DNA from: Impatiens glandulifera
Taxonomy: Eukaryota; Streptophyta; Magnoliopsida; Ericales; Balsaminaceae
NCBI RefSeq assembly: GCF_907164915.1
Contig: NC_061863.1
Location: 3,464,340 to 3,528,339, forward strand
Direction: 5' to 3'
Length of the DNA: 64,000 nt
The notes below the pieces were generated by a model. It searched no databases. It was not told where the DNA came from and saw nothing but the letters and a program-made list of their open reading frames with translations. Made by a program: the position numbers and the translations under genes. This document shows positions 1 through 10,565 of the stretch, in pieces. Each line of letters starts with the position of its first letter. Within the stretch, counting starts at the first letter, position 1.

Positions 1-19
1 TACACGATGCCCAGCTCTA

Positions 20-147
20 CACCAGTATCAGACCTTGGTTCATGTCCTTGGCTTTTTTTGTCGCTTCTTCTCTTAAGAAAATTATGGTTTTCCTCAAACA
101 ACTCTTCCGCCGTTAAACCATTGGAGTTGCGGTGCTCATGTAGGTAC
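20..147 (-). pseudogene. Ankyrin/PGG-type gene fragment, copy 1
   Basis: Read on the minus strand this matches the copy at 821-986 nearly base for base, including the NSNGLTAEELFEENH stretch. It lacks any start or further exon. It is one of three copies of the same fragment in the first kilobase and is judged non-functional. Confidence 0.5.
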
Positions 148-240
148 TCACATTTACATTAACATTATAAAATTATCACGTCTCTAGCCACCAGGAATTG
201 TAATTAGGGAAAAGTAATTGACTATTCCAATTAATGTTGC

Positions 241-331
241 CACCAGCATTAGACCTTGGTTCATGTCCTTGGCTTCTTTTGTCGCTTCTTCTCTTAAGAA
301 AATTATGATTTTCCTTAAATAGTTCTTCCAC
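241..331 (-). pseudogene. Ankyrin/PGG-type gene fragment, copy 2 (truncated)
   Basis: A shorter, more diverged copy of the fragment seen at 20-147 and 821-986. It starts at the same CACCAG junction and stops where the hAT-derived sequence begins at about 335. It has no open reading frame of useful length. Confidence 0.5.
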
Positions 332-334
332 AAA

Positions 335-820
335 AAGCTTAATATAATTTGTTTGTGTCTTTGTTTAAATAATTGACATTCAATGTTAAAATTTATATTT
401 ACACATTTTACATATTAAATAACTTTTTTAATAAATTTAATACATTTAACTTATTAAATTAATTTAAATTTTTAAAATTTTCTAAATTAATAAATTAATA
501 ATCATATTTTATTATTTTTACTAACAATATAATTTAATATATATAAATAAATAAATAATTAAATGAGTGTGTCAAGACACGATTGTGTTAACACGATAAC
601 AAAATTTAGTCGGAATAACACAAAACACGAATTTAAACACGAGTTAGCACGACACAAATAAACTCGTCACGAAAAAGTTTGTGAATCATAATATTTTAGG
701 TGGGTCAAGACACGACACGACACAGAAAAGATTGAGACACGACACAATACGGCGCGATTAAGAGTCTAACACGACTTGCCCGAGTCGAATACAAATGTTT
801 ATACACGATGCCCAGCTCTA
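335..820 (-). mobile_element. hAT transposon end fragment, copy 1
   Basis: This matches the left part of the complete hAT at 29785-31665 in reverse orientation. It finishes at 820 with the complement of the TAGAGCTGGGCA terminal repeat. The opposite terminus is absent, so this is a truncated element. It shares ACACGA/TCGTGT-rich subterminal DNA and an AT-rich core with the other copies. Confidence 0.7.
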
Positions 821-986
821 CACCAGTATCAGACCTTGGTTCATGTCCTTGGCTTTTTTTGTCGCTTCTTCTCTTAAGAAAATTATGGTTTTCCTCAAAC
901 AACTCTTCCGCCGTTAAACCATTGGAGTTGCGGTGCTCATGTAGGTAAGGATTGCAATCTCTCTTTACAAACTTCATGCATTCCAC
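821..986 (-). pseudogene. Ankyrin/PGG-type gene fragment, copy 3
   Basis: The minus strand reads open from 986 towards 821 and encodes PYLHEHRNSNGLTAEELFEE followed by a Lys/Arg-rich segment. The pattern N-x-x-G-x-TAEELF-x-x-x-H is typical of the linker between the ankyrin repeats and the PGG membrane domain in ACD6/ITN1-like plant proteins; that assignment comes from family knowledge. No ankyrin repeats, PGG domain or splice-linked exons are visible nearby, so this is a gene fragment, probably one exon caught in a duplication with a hAT end. The reading frame then continues into transposon sequence, which is meaningless. Confidence 0.5.
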
Positions 987-1002
987 ACATAGTTTAAAAC
1001 AA

Positions 1003-1492
1003 GAAGCTTAATATAATTTGTTTGTGTATTTGTTTAAATAATTAATATTCAATGTTAAAATTTATATTTACACATTTTACATATTAAATAATTTTTTAAA
1101 TAAATTTAATACATTTAACTTATTAAATTAATTTAAATTTTCTAAATTTTCTAAATTAATAAATTAATAATCATATTTTATTATTTTTACTAACAATATA
1201 ATTTAATATATATAAATAAATAAATAATTAAATGAGTGTGTCAAGACACAATTGTGTTGACACGATGACAAAATTTAGTCAGAATAACACGAAATACGAA
1301 TTTAAACACGAGTTAGTACGACACGAATAAACTCGTAGACACGAAAAAATTCACGAATCATAATATTTTTAGTGGGTCAAGACATGATACGACACGGATA
1401 AGATTGAGACACGACACAACACGACGCGATTAAGAGTCTAACACGACTTGCCTGAGTCGAATACGAACGTTTATGCACGATGCTCAACTTTA
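1003..1492 (-). mobile_element. hAT transposon end fragment, copy 2
   Basis: A diverged repeat of 335-820 that ends in a decayed version of the same terminal repeat (GCACGATGCTCAACTTTA). The opposite terminus is missing. It is older or less constrained than copy 1, judging from the changed terminal bases. Confidence 0.65.
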
Positions 1493-3431
1493 GTAATAGC
1501 TATAAGGAATAAATTAACTTAAATAATACTAATTTTAGTTACAAATTATTATTTTTTTAAGACGAATGATGAAATATTTTAGATTCTTTTAAAATAATTT
1601 AAAAGCAACATGGCCTATTTTTATAGTCCATATTTTTTAATATATTTCTTAACAAAATTTATTAGGTTAATCTCAAAAGCAAAGTAAATTAAAGGGACTT
1701 CATAGAGTCTATTGAAACAAAAATTAAAGTTGAAAATCAGCATTGTTATCATTTTCAGCAAGTTTAATATTCACCATTCTCTTTCAAGTTCAATTTATAA
1801 AAAAAATTTCGTTTCCAAAAAGCTAGTTCGATTCGTATGTAGAGTCTGCCCTAAACTAAGACAACTAATGCAGCACCTAAATACCATTCGAGGGTCCCAA
1901 CAAATTTTATAAAAAAAAAATGTAGGTTTAAATTTAAGACTTTTAGAAAATCTTGTAACATTTAACCCACTAAAATAAACTATTTAAGTTAAATATAATA
2001 CAAAACTATTAATTTTTACCATATAACATAAATAATAATAAATAAATAAAAAAACCTCCAAACTTTGGTGGTGCGCCCTAATAATATGAGCAAAACCCTT
2101 AATCTTGACCATTCCTCCATTCTCACAAAATCTCACTAAATAAAAATTTTAGGAAGATTCATTTTTTTTAAAAAAAAACTTAAGCAAAACTAAATAACTC
2201 AATTTTTAGAAAGATCTCATCCAAATTAAAAACTCTATTTTTCAATCATCAACGATTTTTGTTTTAAAATTGAAGATGGCTTAATCATTAATATTTAGTA
2301 GGAGCCCTGAATTCATTTTTTTGACTCTCCATTCATTCCAAACTCAGTCACACAACACTCACACTTCATGTCATTTTTAGAACTTTTTCACAAAAAAAAG
2401 TCCTATGAATATTGTCAGAACTATTTTTCAATCAAACATTTTAAAAATTATTCATAACATTAAAGTGAAAGTTTAGCATCATTCTCCTTTTGGTATTTTT
2501 TTTATAAATGGTCCGAAACGTGAAAACTCAAACTTAGGCTTTATAGATACTGATTTTGCGCTTAGTAACTAATGAGTTATGAATCTCACTCCTTTTAGTA
2601 TTTTTAATTAACAAAATGCTTACAAATTAATTTGCAAGGTATCATCCTAGAAATAGAACACAAACTAAAACATTTTTTGAAACACAAAATTCACGCACAC
2701 AAAAAATCTTACTCGAAATTGGCGTATTATGCCTATTGTTCGATACAACTTGATCAATGATAGATCATGGTCACTCTGTCACGATGCCCATGAAACATCC
2801 TCTCACGAGTCGCGTCTTCATCATTGTCCATTTGCACTAGCAATTTGGTTCGAATCTTAGAAACTAGAAGTTTTGAAAATTCACAACTTTACTACATCGC
2901 AAAAAATGGTACAATGTGAAATTAATAAGTATGGAAGCAGCATAATGGTACAATGAAAATTTCGCACCAAACATTATCCACTAAGCAATTTCGTTTAGTT
3001 AATTATTTCAGAAAATGTTGAATGTGAATTTGTAGATAAAAGGGTCAAATACAATATCTAATATATCTAATCCACCCATGTATTATAGTGAAATGCAAAT
3101 TTATTGAGAAACCACTAATGTATAGTCTCAAGAAGATTATAGTAAAAGACTAGACTAAAACATAATACAGTTCTTAAAGACAAGCAAACTCCATTTACAT
3201 ACAAAATGAGAGAAAGTATGTATCGTACTAGAGACATTCTCTTCGAACCAAAAAATAAAAACGAACATTCAAATAGTGCATTATTTAAACGAACGGTAAA
3301 AATTTGGGTAAAATTTAACCCATCTCATGTGACTTCTTTAAAGATCCTGGAGCTGTCAACACAATCATAAGAAGCCATTTTCCTTGGAAAATACATGTTA
3401 ATGTGATCTAAATTTATGGATCTAAACTCAA
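1493..3431. other. AT-rich intergenic DNA
   Basis: No coding exon, RNA gene or clear terminal repeats were recognised on either strand. The part next to 3431 should hold the 3' untranslated region of the minus-strand Tic22-like gene. Confidence 0.5.
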
Positions 3432-6400
3432 TCATGCATTGGCAACTTCTTGAATATGTTGTGAATGGCTTTTGCCTGGTGGAATGAAGATCAAATCTTC
3501 CCAACCAGAGTTCTTCTCACTTATCTGCAATTAATAGATTCAGTATAAAAAAATAACATATGAAGGAGCTGTTTTAATCGAATCGAATATTGAGATCTCT
3601 GTTTACCTCCATCTTTCTAAGAACATCTTCCAAACTTCCAACCTGTTCAAAGATTTTCGTATTAAAGAAATGGGAGTATGATGAACATATACTAATGGCA
3701 CATAAGAAATGCAAAATTTAAAGTAAGGAAAGTTACATTTCATAATGAAAATTTCTCTTTACTTTTTATTACCCTTGAGGGAGGTTCATAGAGTAACCCA
3801 AAAAAAAACTGAATATAAGTGTTTTCATTGAAAATCGAATTTGAGACTTTATGATGATTAGCTTTTGTTGATTCTAAGGTGTTGTTTGATGTGGGTTATT
3901 TGAGATTAATTTCAAATAATCCACTTATTAATCACATCATTTAAATCATCAACTAAAACACTCTTTTAGAAAGAAATAAATAAATTCATTATCAGTTTAC
4001 CCAAATAACCTGGTTTTCAATAAACTATATCAAACAAGATTATTTGGAAATAACCCAAGATCAAACAAAGCCAACATGCTTCTCAAATACCTAGTCAATT
4101 ACCTAATTACCCTTCAGCTTCATTAATTTATTTTGCATAGAGAAGGGAACAGACATGAAAGAACTCATTTATGGATTCCAAATGGAGTTATTAACAAAGA
4201 AAAAGTTGCTTCTGCTCCAAACACACCATCAACCGCAAAAACATGTAAATTTATAAGCTTTCTTTCAAACATGCTCCACCAATTACACAATATCTACTTT
4301 CTAGTTATTTAAGCCCAACAAGCATCAATATAAGTGAATTGAACACCATTATTATCTCATATTATCAAAGTATGAAAACTCACATGAATGTCAAAATATG
4401 CACAAAAAAGGACTGTAACAGGAGAAGGATTAATAATACCGTAATGTGTTGAGATAATCCTGACCCTCTTGCTCTTGAGAATGTTGAAAGTTCCTTTTCT
4501 ATATCTTCCTGTTTTAGTAATTTAAGTAAGAATAACATCTGCATTGCATGTCATGGCGTTATTCTTATCATAACATGAGTAAACTAACCTTTCTGAAATA
4601 AATAGGCGAGTATCGTTTATTCTTCTTCTTGACAACAAGAAGGTCCGACTGCCAAGACGAAAACATATTAGTTAAGAAAGCCTGTATAGCCTAAGCAAGC
4701 AATAAAGAGTAATCATTCCTGATCAAATGTTATCACCAATACATTTATGATTTATATTTTTTATTTTGAAAATGAGAACAGAGCCTTGTTCGGTATCTCA
4801 ATAAAATTTTGTAAATATTTTCCATTATTCATAAAAGGATTTGAAGTAATATGATATTTATACTCCATCAATGCAATAAGCCCCTTTTGTTTGGTTCTCT
4901 TTATGAGAATATTAACCTACTTAAGTTAGTGGTTAGAGTAATGAGTTCAAATCCAATCTTTTCGCAAATAAGACAAAAGTCCAACTCAAGAAGCGATAAG
5001 CAGTAATGGTAATTTAATTGATGATTCGACTTATTAAATGGAAAAAGTTTTGATTATGAGATGGGAAGTAAGGCAAGAAGACAACAAACCCTTTGAATTT
5101 CCACTAAAGATGATATATAGGGTTCAAAATCTCATTCAATTAATTATGAAATTTGTTAAGCTATTACAATGTAAGTAATAGTATTTGATTCTTACCTGGA
5201 AAACAGGAACTCCATCAAAGCCTCTCCTGACATCGGAAGCTTTGAGCTATATAAATGAAAACCAAAAATCACTCAAATGAATACTGCAGTTTTCTCATGT
5301 TTACCAATTATCAGTCCATCAAAAGAAACATGAAATAGAGAGCAAGTACATGTCTCATAAGCTTTAGAAGCCCCATAGAACATTTATTTCAATTCTTATT
5401 CTCATCATGGATCATTCTAAGACTACAATTGGTTAAAGCTGAACTGGAATTAGGGTTCGGTTGTTTGTTTAAGGACTTTAAAAGAGGAATTGAAATTAGA
5501 ATTAGCTCATGTAATTAAAATATGTATAATAACCTCCTAATCAAATGCAATATACTCCCACATGATTCAAGCCAAGACCATTCATCCAACTATTTGTTTT
5601 TTTTTTTAAGTAAAGGAGAACTAGCATGACACCCCAAAATCATATCCCCGCTTAAACTCAATCATCCAACTATTTGTTAATTAGCTGAAAACGGGTTTAT
5701 AAGTAAGATAATAGAACAAGGAAATCAAATAAATCTCTTAAGAACTATAATTCAATAATTTCTCTAGTAATTGAATTGGTATTGTAATGTAATACCAATT
5801 CTTATAGAATTGAAATTCTAATTTCAAATTCACTCATCCAAACATGGTCAGCCATAAGGTAAAGGCCGTATAGGGCCACCCTCCTCCCCCGGGCACCAAA
5901 AGAAAACTAATGCACCTTAACATGATATTTAACCAACCAGACTAGGTAACTTTTGTTAATTTATAACACAAAAATATTATATTTCTCCAATGTAACTTCA
6001 AATATACTGATATGACAAGAAAAAACAAAAACAATTCTCGCATAGGGTACCCTAAACCTTAGTTAAGTTATATACTGCATTAAGGTAAAAAGAAGATATT
6101 ATTCTTACACTAAGTTTCACAATATAAGTAGAAACCAAAGAATAAGGAAATCACCTCCAAAGCATTCTTTATTTGAACAGGATCAGGCAAGAAACGGAAG
6201 GCAATTCCTTCAATTTTCAATGAATAAACCTGAAATGCACAAAGATCAATCAAGGATAAATTGAACCAAAAAAGTCTCAATCATTAGCATGTATAATTTA
6301 CCATAGTCCATACACTCAAATTGATCAAACAATGAATGAAAAACAATCTTTTAAAGGAAGAAACGAAATTGAGTTAGAATTGAAGAACCTGGTCAAGTGT

Positions 6401-7008
6401 AATTGGAACAACCCGTGCTCTACTTCGAAGTTCCCTCTTCCGAGATTGCACCTGAATAGAAAATCACATGAATCTTCTGCAATTGGATTATCTTTATAGA
6501 ATTTAAGGTGAAGAAACCAAAGAAAGATGAAAAATCTTAAAGAGAGAACCTGAGCTAGAAAGGCTTCAGCATCTTCCTGACGAAAACAAAGCAATCCAAT
6601 TGACTTGAAGCTATTCGGATCAGATATAAGTACAAACTCGTTGTTAGAATTGCTGACAGTGTACACGACTGTTCCGGCGAGCGTCTTACCAATATAATCG
6701 GAGCTCAGAGCAATATCGAAAACGTGCTTTCCTTCACGAGCTTCGGACTGGTGCGATAAAGAAGCAAAATTTAATGAAGTAGAAGACACGTGAGTAGTAA
6801 GAGGAGGAGGAGGAGGAGGATGTCGCCTGAGTGAAGCCGGCGGCCTCGGCCAACTGGCGGCGAGGTTACAGGCGAAGCGGCTGGTTTCATCGAGTCGAGT
6901 GGCGAATTGAGCACCGAGATGGAGACATTGTTGGTGGATAAAAGAGGAGAGAGAGTGAAGAGGATTGCAGGCGCCGGCGACTGACGTTGAGGGTTTGCGA
7001 TACTCCAT
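3432..7008 (-). CDS. TIC22L: Tic22-like chloroplast import protein, 8 exons
   Basis: I assembled eight exons with GT..AG borders and a continuous frame: 7008-6550, 6451-6389, 6229-6155, 5246-5196, 4648-4589, 4508-4440, 3642-3607 and 3524-3432, giving 301 residues. After a Ser/Pro-rich N-terminus (about residues 1-95) come the Tic22 family landmarks: ALSSD..GKTLAGTVVYTVSN, then FVLISD, the exon with FRFLPDPVQIKNALE, GFDGVPVFQ, and a C-terminal IFIPPGKSHSQHIQ. Tic22 proteins take part in protein import into chloroplasts, mostly at the intermembrane space. The IFIPPGQ-type C-terminus points to the Tic22-like branch rather than to classical TIC22-III/IV. The start at 7008 is the first Met in the frame of the conserved domain. 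An overlapping ORF starting at 7055 is in another frame and has no conserved content. Exon lengths are all multiples of three, so every intron is phase 0. Confidence 0.88.
3879..4072. mobile_element. MITE in intron of the Tic22-like gene
   Basis: About 194 bp bounded by imperfect inverted ends: GGTGTTGTTTGATGTGGG on the left, and the complement of CCCAAGATCAAACAAAGCC on the right. It is internally AT-rich with no coding capacity. It lies between exons 6 and 7. The flank TAA on the left suggests a Harbinger-type target, but the right flank (AAC) does not match cleanly. Confidence 0.5.
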
Positions 7009-7055
7009 AGGTGCCGGCGGCGAGTTTGAGAAATTGGGAAGAAAGCAATCAACAC

Positions 7056-8454
7056 TGATTCTTATAAAATTACAAGAAATAATCCTCTTTTTCTTTTCTC
7101 ATTATTTTCTAACATAAATCAAATGTTTTATTTTAAAATACTTATTTTTTTTTGAAAAGTAAATTTAAAAAATTCAAATTTTATTTTATAATTTATAAAT
7201 AAAGACATTGTGTTTTAAATGATAGACATTATTTTTTTATACTTTTTAAACACGGAATAAATTGTATATATTCTAAAACACAAACTCTGAGGTGAATCTT
7301 ATTACTGAGCTATATTGATGGGTTCACAATATAACGTGTATGTGGAATAGATAAAAATGGAATAGTTACGATGATGAAGTACGATAGAAGTTGCCATGTC
7401 ATTTTGCCACATTAGCCAGTAGGAGATAAACACAATTTTTATTTTATATTTTTTAAACACTAAATAAAATGTTTATTTTCTAAAACAGAAATAACAAGTG
7501 TTTTTATCTCTATAATTTATTATGCAACTCTAAAAGTTTTTTTGTTTAAGAAAAAAAAAACAAGCACTATAGAAAAAAAAAAAATTACTAAAAATGTTTG
7601 GCCTAGAGCTCTAGAAGGTCATTTGAGATGTTGGACAATTTTTTTCAAATTTCACAATTTGTTAAAATTATATAAAAGATATTTGATTTTAAAATTATTG
7701 TGTTTAATTAATATTCGTTTGATTATTTTTTAGATCCCTAACTGATTATATATACAATTTATGTACTAATATATTTAAAATAAAAATAAAATTCGGTTCA
7801 ACCAGTTGCTAAAATAAATTGAGTTATGAAATCTAGTTCTCCATTGGCCAAGAATGCTCACAATTATTGACTTTTAAAAGTTAATTTTTCATTATTATTA
7901 TTATTATTTTAAGTTCATGCTTAATTTTAACTTTTCTTAATATTAAGGGGATATAAATATATAAAAATTTGCTATAATGGTCACATATTTGAAATTTTAA
8001 TTAAAATTTTAATAGGTCCTTTCATGCTCATATTTTCTTGACTAAGTCAATTAGTTTATTTATCTAAGTTTTATTGGTTATATTTTAGAGAAACATTGAG
8101 TCAGAAATCTTCTTTCTTCTTTTTATATTTTTTTATATGATTCCATGGAATTAGTTTATCTATCCTTAATTTTAATGGTTTTATTTTAGAGAAACATTTA
8201 GAGTTGGAAATCTTTTTGCATATATATTTTATGATTTATATATTTTTTCTATCGTCTTGAAAGGAGAAATTAAGATAAAACTTTTCAATAAGTTATGAGC
8301 AATCTCAGTTTTAATAAAATAAACTTTTGGTCTTCTAGTACATTAGTTATAGGCATATTTTTCTTTTAAAATTAACATACTCAAAAATGTTTTTACCATT
8401 AGCATTTTATTCTTTTAAAGATGCGATCTTGAAAAAACAAATCCATTTGTCTTA
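7056..8454. other. Intergenic region with a small direct repeat
   Basis: Nothing coding was found. Around 8045-8110 and 8147-8212 a stretch of about 65 bp (AGTTTATTTATCTAAG.. to AGAGAAACATT..GAAATCTT) is directly repeated with divergence. The first 100 bases should contain the promoter and leader of the Tic22-like gene. Confidence 0.45.
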
Positions 8455-8490
8455 ATAAATGAAGTTAACCTACAAATTCGAAAAAAAAAC

Positions 8491-8562
8491 TTCCATTGTG
8501 GGAATGAAATTAAGTCTTACGAGTGAGAGTCAAATATCCTAACTAACTAGATTACTAACGGG
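8491..8562 (-). pseudogene. Decayed tRNA-Glu copy 1
   Basis: Recognisable by the GGTGAGAG-like anticodon arm and the CTAACTAACTAGA D-arm, but the T arm and both acceptor strands are mutated and it carries an extra base near the 5' end. Confidence 0.7.
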
Positions 8563-8678
8563 TTTTAAATTGAAATTTACACTATTTTAAGCCAATCATA
8601 GTTTGAATATTGCTACGAACTATTATTGCATTATCAATTAAGTTAACAACCTAAAAAATAAAAAAAAAATAAAAACTT

Positions 8679-8787
8679 TTGTTTCGGGGAATCAAAACCA
8701 GACCTAACCAACTACACTACAATAGATTTTGAAAATAGAGTCTTTTGGGTGAGAGTCTAATATCCTTACCAACTAGACTACAACAAT
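8679..8787 (-). pseudogene. Rearranged tRNA-Glu copy 2 (two partial pieces)
   Basis: A T-arm/acceptor piece (about 8679-8700) is joined directly to a D-arm piece (to about 8730). After a short spacer a second partial copy follows (about 8738-8787) with the anticodon and D arms only. This looks like internal deletion plus an unequal exchange inside the array. Confidence 0.6.
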
Positions 8788-8830
8788 TTTTGAAATCATA
8801 CTTTGAATGTTGCTACCAAAATGAAAATAA

Positions 8831-8903
8831 TTCCATTGCCAGGAATCAAACCCGGGCCTTTAGGGTGAGAACCAAATACCCTAACAAACTAGACTACAAC
8901 GGA
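8831..8903 (-). pseudogene. tRNA-Glu copy 3, mildly decayed
   Basis: Full 73 bases with the CTC anticodon still readable. The B box reads GGTTTGATTCC on the minus strand, with C56 changed to T, and the anticodon stem has mismatches. Probably not a functional gene. Confidence 0.65.
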
Positions 8904-9012
8904 TTTTGAATTAAAATTTGCAATATTTTAGACAAATCATAGTTTGAATGTTGCTAATAACAATTATTGCATTATCAATGAAGTTAATAATAACCTACAA
9001 AATCGAAAAAAC

Positions 9013-9085
9013 TTTCATTGCCGGGAATCAAACCAAGGTCTTTCAGATAAGAGCCAAATATCCTAACTAACTAGACTGCAACAAA
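9013..9085 (-). pseudogene. tRNA-Glu copy 4, decayed
   Basis: Full length, but the anticodon loop (CAGATAAGAG on the plus strand), the T loop and the acceptor stem all carry changes that break pairing. Confidence 0.65.
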
Positions 9086-9191
9086 TTTTGAATTAAAATT
9101 TACATTATGTTAAACAAATCATAGTTTGAATGTTGCTACCAACAATTATTGCATTATCAATGAAGTTAATAACCTACAAAATCGAAAAAAC

Positions 9192-9265
9192 TTCAATTCT
9201 CCGAGAATCAAACACGAGTCTATCGAGTGAGAGACGAATATCCTAACCAACTAGACTACAACGAA
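9192..9265 (-). pseudogene. tRNA-Glu copy 5, decayed
   Basis: Several substitutions in the T arm and anticodon stem, plus one extra base in the acceptor/T region. The D-arm half still matches the intact copies. Confidence 0.65.
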
Positions 9266-9371
9266 TTTTGAATTGAAATTTACAATATGTTAAAGAAATC
9301 ATAGTTTGAATGTTGTTACCAACAATTATTGCATTATCAATGAAGTTAATAACCTACAAAATTGAAAAAAA

Positions 9372-9444
9372 TTCCGTTGCCGGGAATCGAACCCAGGTCT
9401 TTCGGGTGAGAGCCGAATATCCTAACCAACTAGACTACAACGGA
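9372..9444 (-). tRNA. tRNA-Glu (anticodon CTC), copy 6
   Basis: The minus strand gives a complete 73-base cloverleaf. The acceptor TCCGTTG pairs fully with CAACGGA. The anticodon stem TTCGG/CCGAA encloses loop CTCTCAC. The T arm CTGGG/CCCGG has one G-U pair and an intact TTCGATT loop. A boxes and B boxes are present, and a run of seven T follows the 3' end as a Pol III terminator. CAA triplets lie just upstream, as in other plant tRNA genes. No intron and no encoded CCA. Confidence 0.87.
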
Positions 9445-9554
9445 TTTTGAATTGAAATTTACAATATGTTAAAGAAGTCATAGTTTGAATGTTATTACCA
9501 ACAATTATTGCATTATCAATGAAGTTAATAACCTACAAAAAAAATCGAAAAAAT

Positions 9555-9627
9555 TTCCATTGCCGGGAATCGAACCCGGGTCTTTCGGGTGAGAGCCGAA
9601 TATCCTAACCAACTAGACTACAACGGA
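9555..9627 (-). tRNA. tRNA-Glu (anticodon CTC), copy 7
   Basis: Complete cloverleaf, identical to copy 6 except for a perfect T stem (CCGGG/CCCGG) and a G4-U69 wobble in the acceptor stem (CAATGGA on the 3' side). A T-run beginning one base after the discriminator can end Pol III transcription. Confidence 0.87.
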
Positions 9628-9738
9628 TTTTGAACCGAAAATTACAATATATTAAACAAATCATAGTTTGAATTTGAATGTTGCTACAAACAATTATTGC
9701 ATTATTAATGAAGTTAACAACCTATAAAATAAAAAAGA

Positions 9739-9811
9739 TTCCATTGCCGGGAATCGAACCCGGGTCTTTCGGGTGAGAGCCGAATATCCTAACCAACTAG
9801 ACTACAACGGA
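9739..9811 (-). tRNA. tRNA-Glu (anticodon CTC), copy 8
   Basis: The mature part has the same sequence as copy 7, with the G4-U69 wobble, an intact B box and a downstream T-run (TCTTTTTT on the minus strand). Identity of copies 7 and 8 across the tRNA but not the spacer suggests selection or recent homogenisation. Confidence 0.87.
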
Positions 9812-9917
9812 TTTTGAATTAAAATTTACAATATGTTAAAGAAATCATAGTTTGAATGTTGCTATCAACAATTATTGCATTATCAATGAAGTAAACAACC
9901 TACAAAATCAAAAAAAC

Positions 9918-9993
9918 TTTCGTTGCTAGCAATCAACCTCAGGTCTTTCAAGAGGTGAGAGTCGAATATTCTAACCAACTAGACTACAACGGT
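9918..9993 (-). pseudogene. tRNA-Glu copy 9, decayed
   Basis: A three-base insertion in the anticodon stem (CAAGAGG in place of CGGG on the plus strand) and a broken T stem (GCTAGC) make this non-functional. Confidence 0.65.
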
Positions 9994-10109
9994 TTTTGAA
10001 TTGAAATTTACAATATGTTAAACAAATCATAGTTTGAATTTGAATGTTGCTACCAACAATTATTGCATTATAAATGAAGTTAATAGCCTAGAAAATCGAT
10101 AAAAAAAAA

Positions 10110-10178
10110 TTATTTTGCCGGGAATCAAACTCGGGCATTTCGGGTGAAAGATGAATATCCTAACCAACTAGACTACAA
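10110..10178 (-). pseudogene. tRNA-Glu copy 10, truncated
   Basis: The 5' acceptor strand is missing: after the D arm the sequence jumps directly into the spacer phrase ATCATAG. The deletion also explains the short distance to the next copy. Confidence 0.65.
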
Positions 10179-10252
10179 ATCATAGTATGAATGTTGCTAC
10201 CAACAATTATTCCATTATCAATGAAGTTAACAACCTACAAAATCAAAAAAAC

Positions 10253-10324
10253 TTATGTTGCTAGCAATAAAACCGGGTCTTTCATGTGAAAGCCGAATAT
10301 CCTAATCAACTAGACTACAACGGA
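10253..10324 (-). pseudogene. tRNA-Glu copy 11, decayed
   Basis: One base short in the T arm, with the B box destroyed (GCTAGCAATAAAACC on the plus strand). The anticodon and D arms are recognisable. Confidence 0.65.
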
Positions 10325-10434
10325 TTTTAAATTTACTATAGGTTAAACAAATCATAGTTTGAATTTGAATGTTGCTATCAACAATTATTACATTATCAAT
10401 GAAGTTAACAACTATAAAATTAATAGAAAAAAAT

Positions 10435-10505
10435 TTAGGTGGTTGGGAATCAAACCAGGATCTTTCGGGAGAGCCGAATATCTTAACCATCTAGACTATA
10501 ACGGA
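10435..10505 (-). pseudogene. tRNA-Glu copy 12, decayed
   Basis: Two bases are missing from the anticodon loop (CGGGAGAGCC on the plus strand), and the 3' acceptor strand is unrelated to the 5' strand. This is the last recognisable unit of the array. Confidence 0.65.
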
Positions 10506-10565
10506 TTTTTAATTTTGAATTGAAATTTACAATTTAAAAAAAATCACAGTTTGAATGTTGTTACC

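Larger units (their letters stand above)
1..1492. repeat. Duplicated block: hAT end plus ankyrin-gene fragment
   Basis: Two large blocks are repeated here. Bases 1-147 recur almost unchanged at 802-947, and bases 335-820 recur with moderate divergence at 1003-1492. The first block is the last 19 bases of a hAT end followed by coding-like DNA. The second is the end portion of the same hAT family, rich in short ACACGA-type motifs, that is seen complete and inverted at 29785-31665. Both hAT ends at 19 and 820 are followed by the same flank (CACCAGTA), so host flank and transposon end were copied together rather than inserted twice. The block is cut by the left window edge. Confidence 0.75.
8455..10565 (-). 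repeat. Tandem array of ~182-bp tRNA-Glu(CTC) units
   Basis: About twelve head-to-tail units, most spaced 179-192 bp apart. Each consists of a tRNA-Glu-like segment of about 73 bp on the minus strand and a spacer with the shared phrases ATCATAGTTTGAATGTTGCT, CAACAATTATTGCATTA and TCAATGAAGTTAA. Starts of the tRNA part lie at 8491, 8679 (rearranged), 8831, 9013, 9192, 9372, 9555, 9739, 9918, 10110, 10253 and 10435. The spacers are repeated as well as the tRNAs, so the array grew by duplication of the whole unit, not by separate insertions. Central units are best preserved and outer units are most decayed. One spacing (10110 to 10253) is shortened by a deletion. Confidence 0.9.

Noticed and set aside
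6771..7055. A 94-codon minus-strand frame overlapping exon 1 of the Tic22-like gene
   Set aside because: Different frame, Leu-run composition from a GGA repeat, and no link to the downstream exons.
8455..10565. Regularly spaced repeats that could suggest a CRISPR array
   Set aside because: The host is a plant, the unit is about 182 bp with conserved spacers, and the repeat folds as tRNA-Glu.
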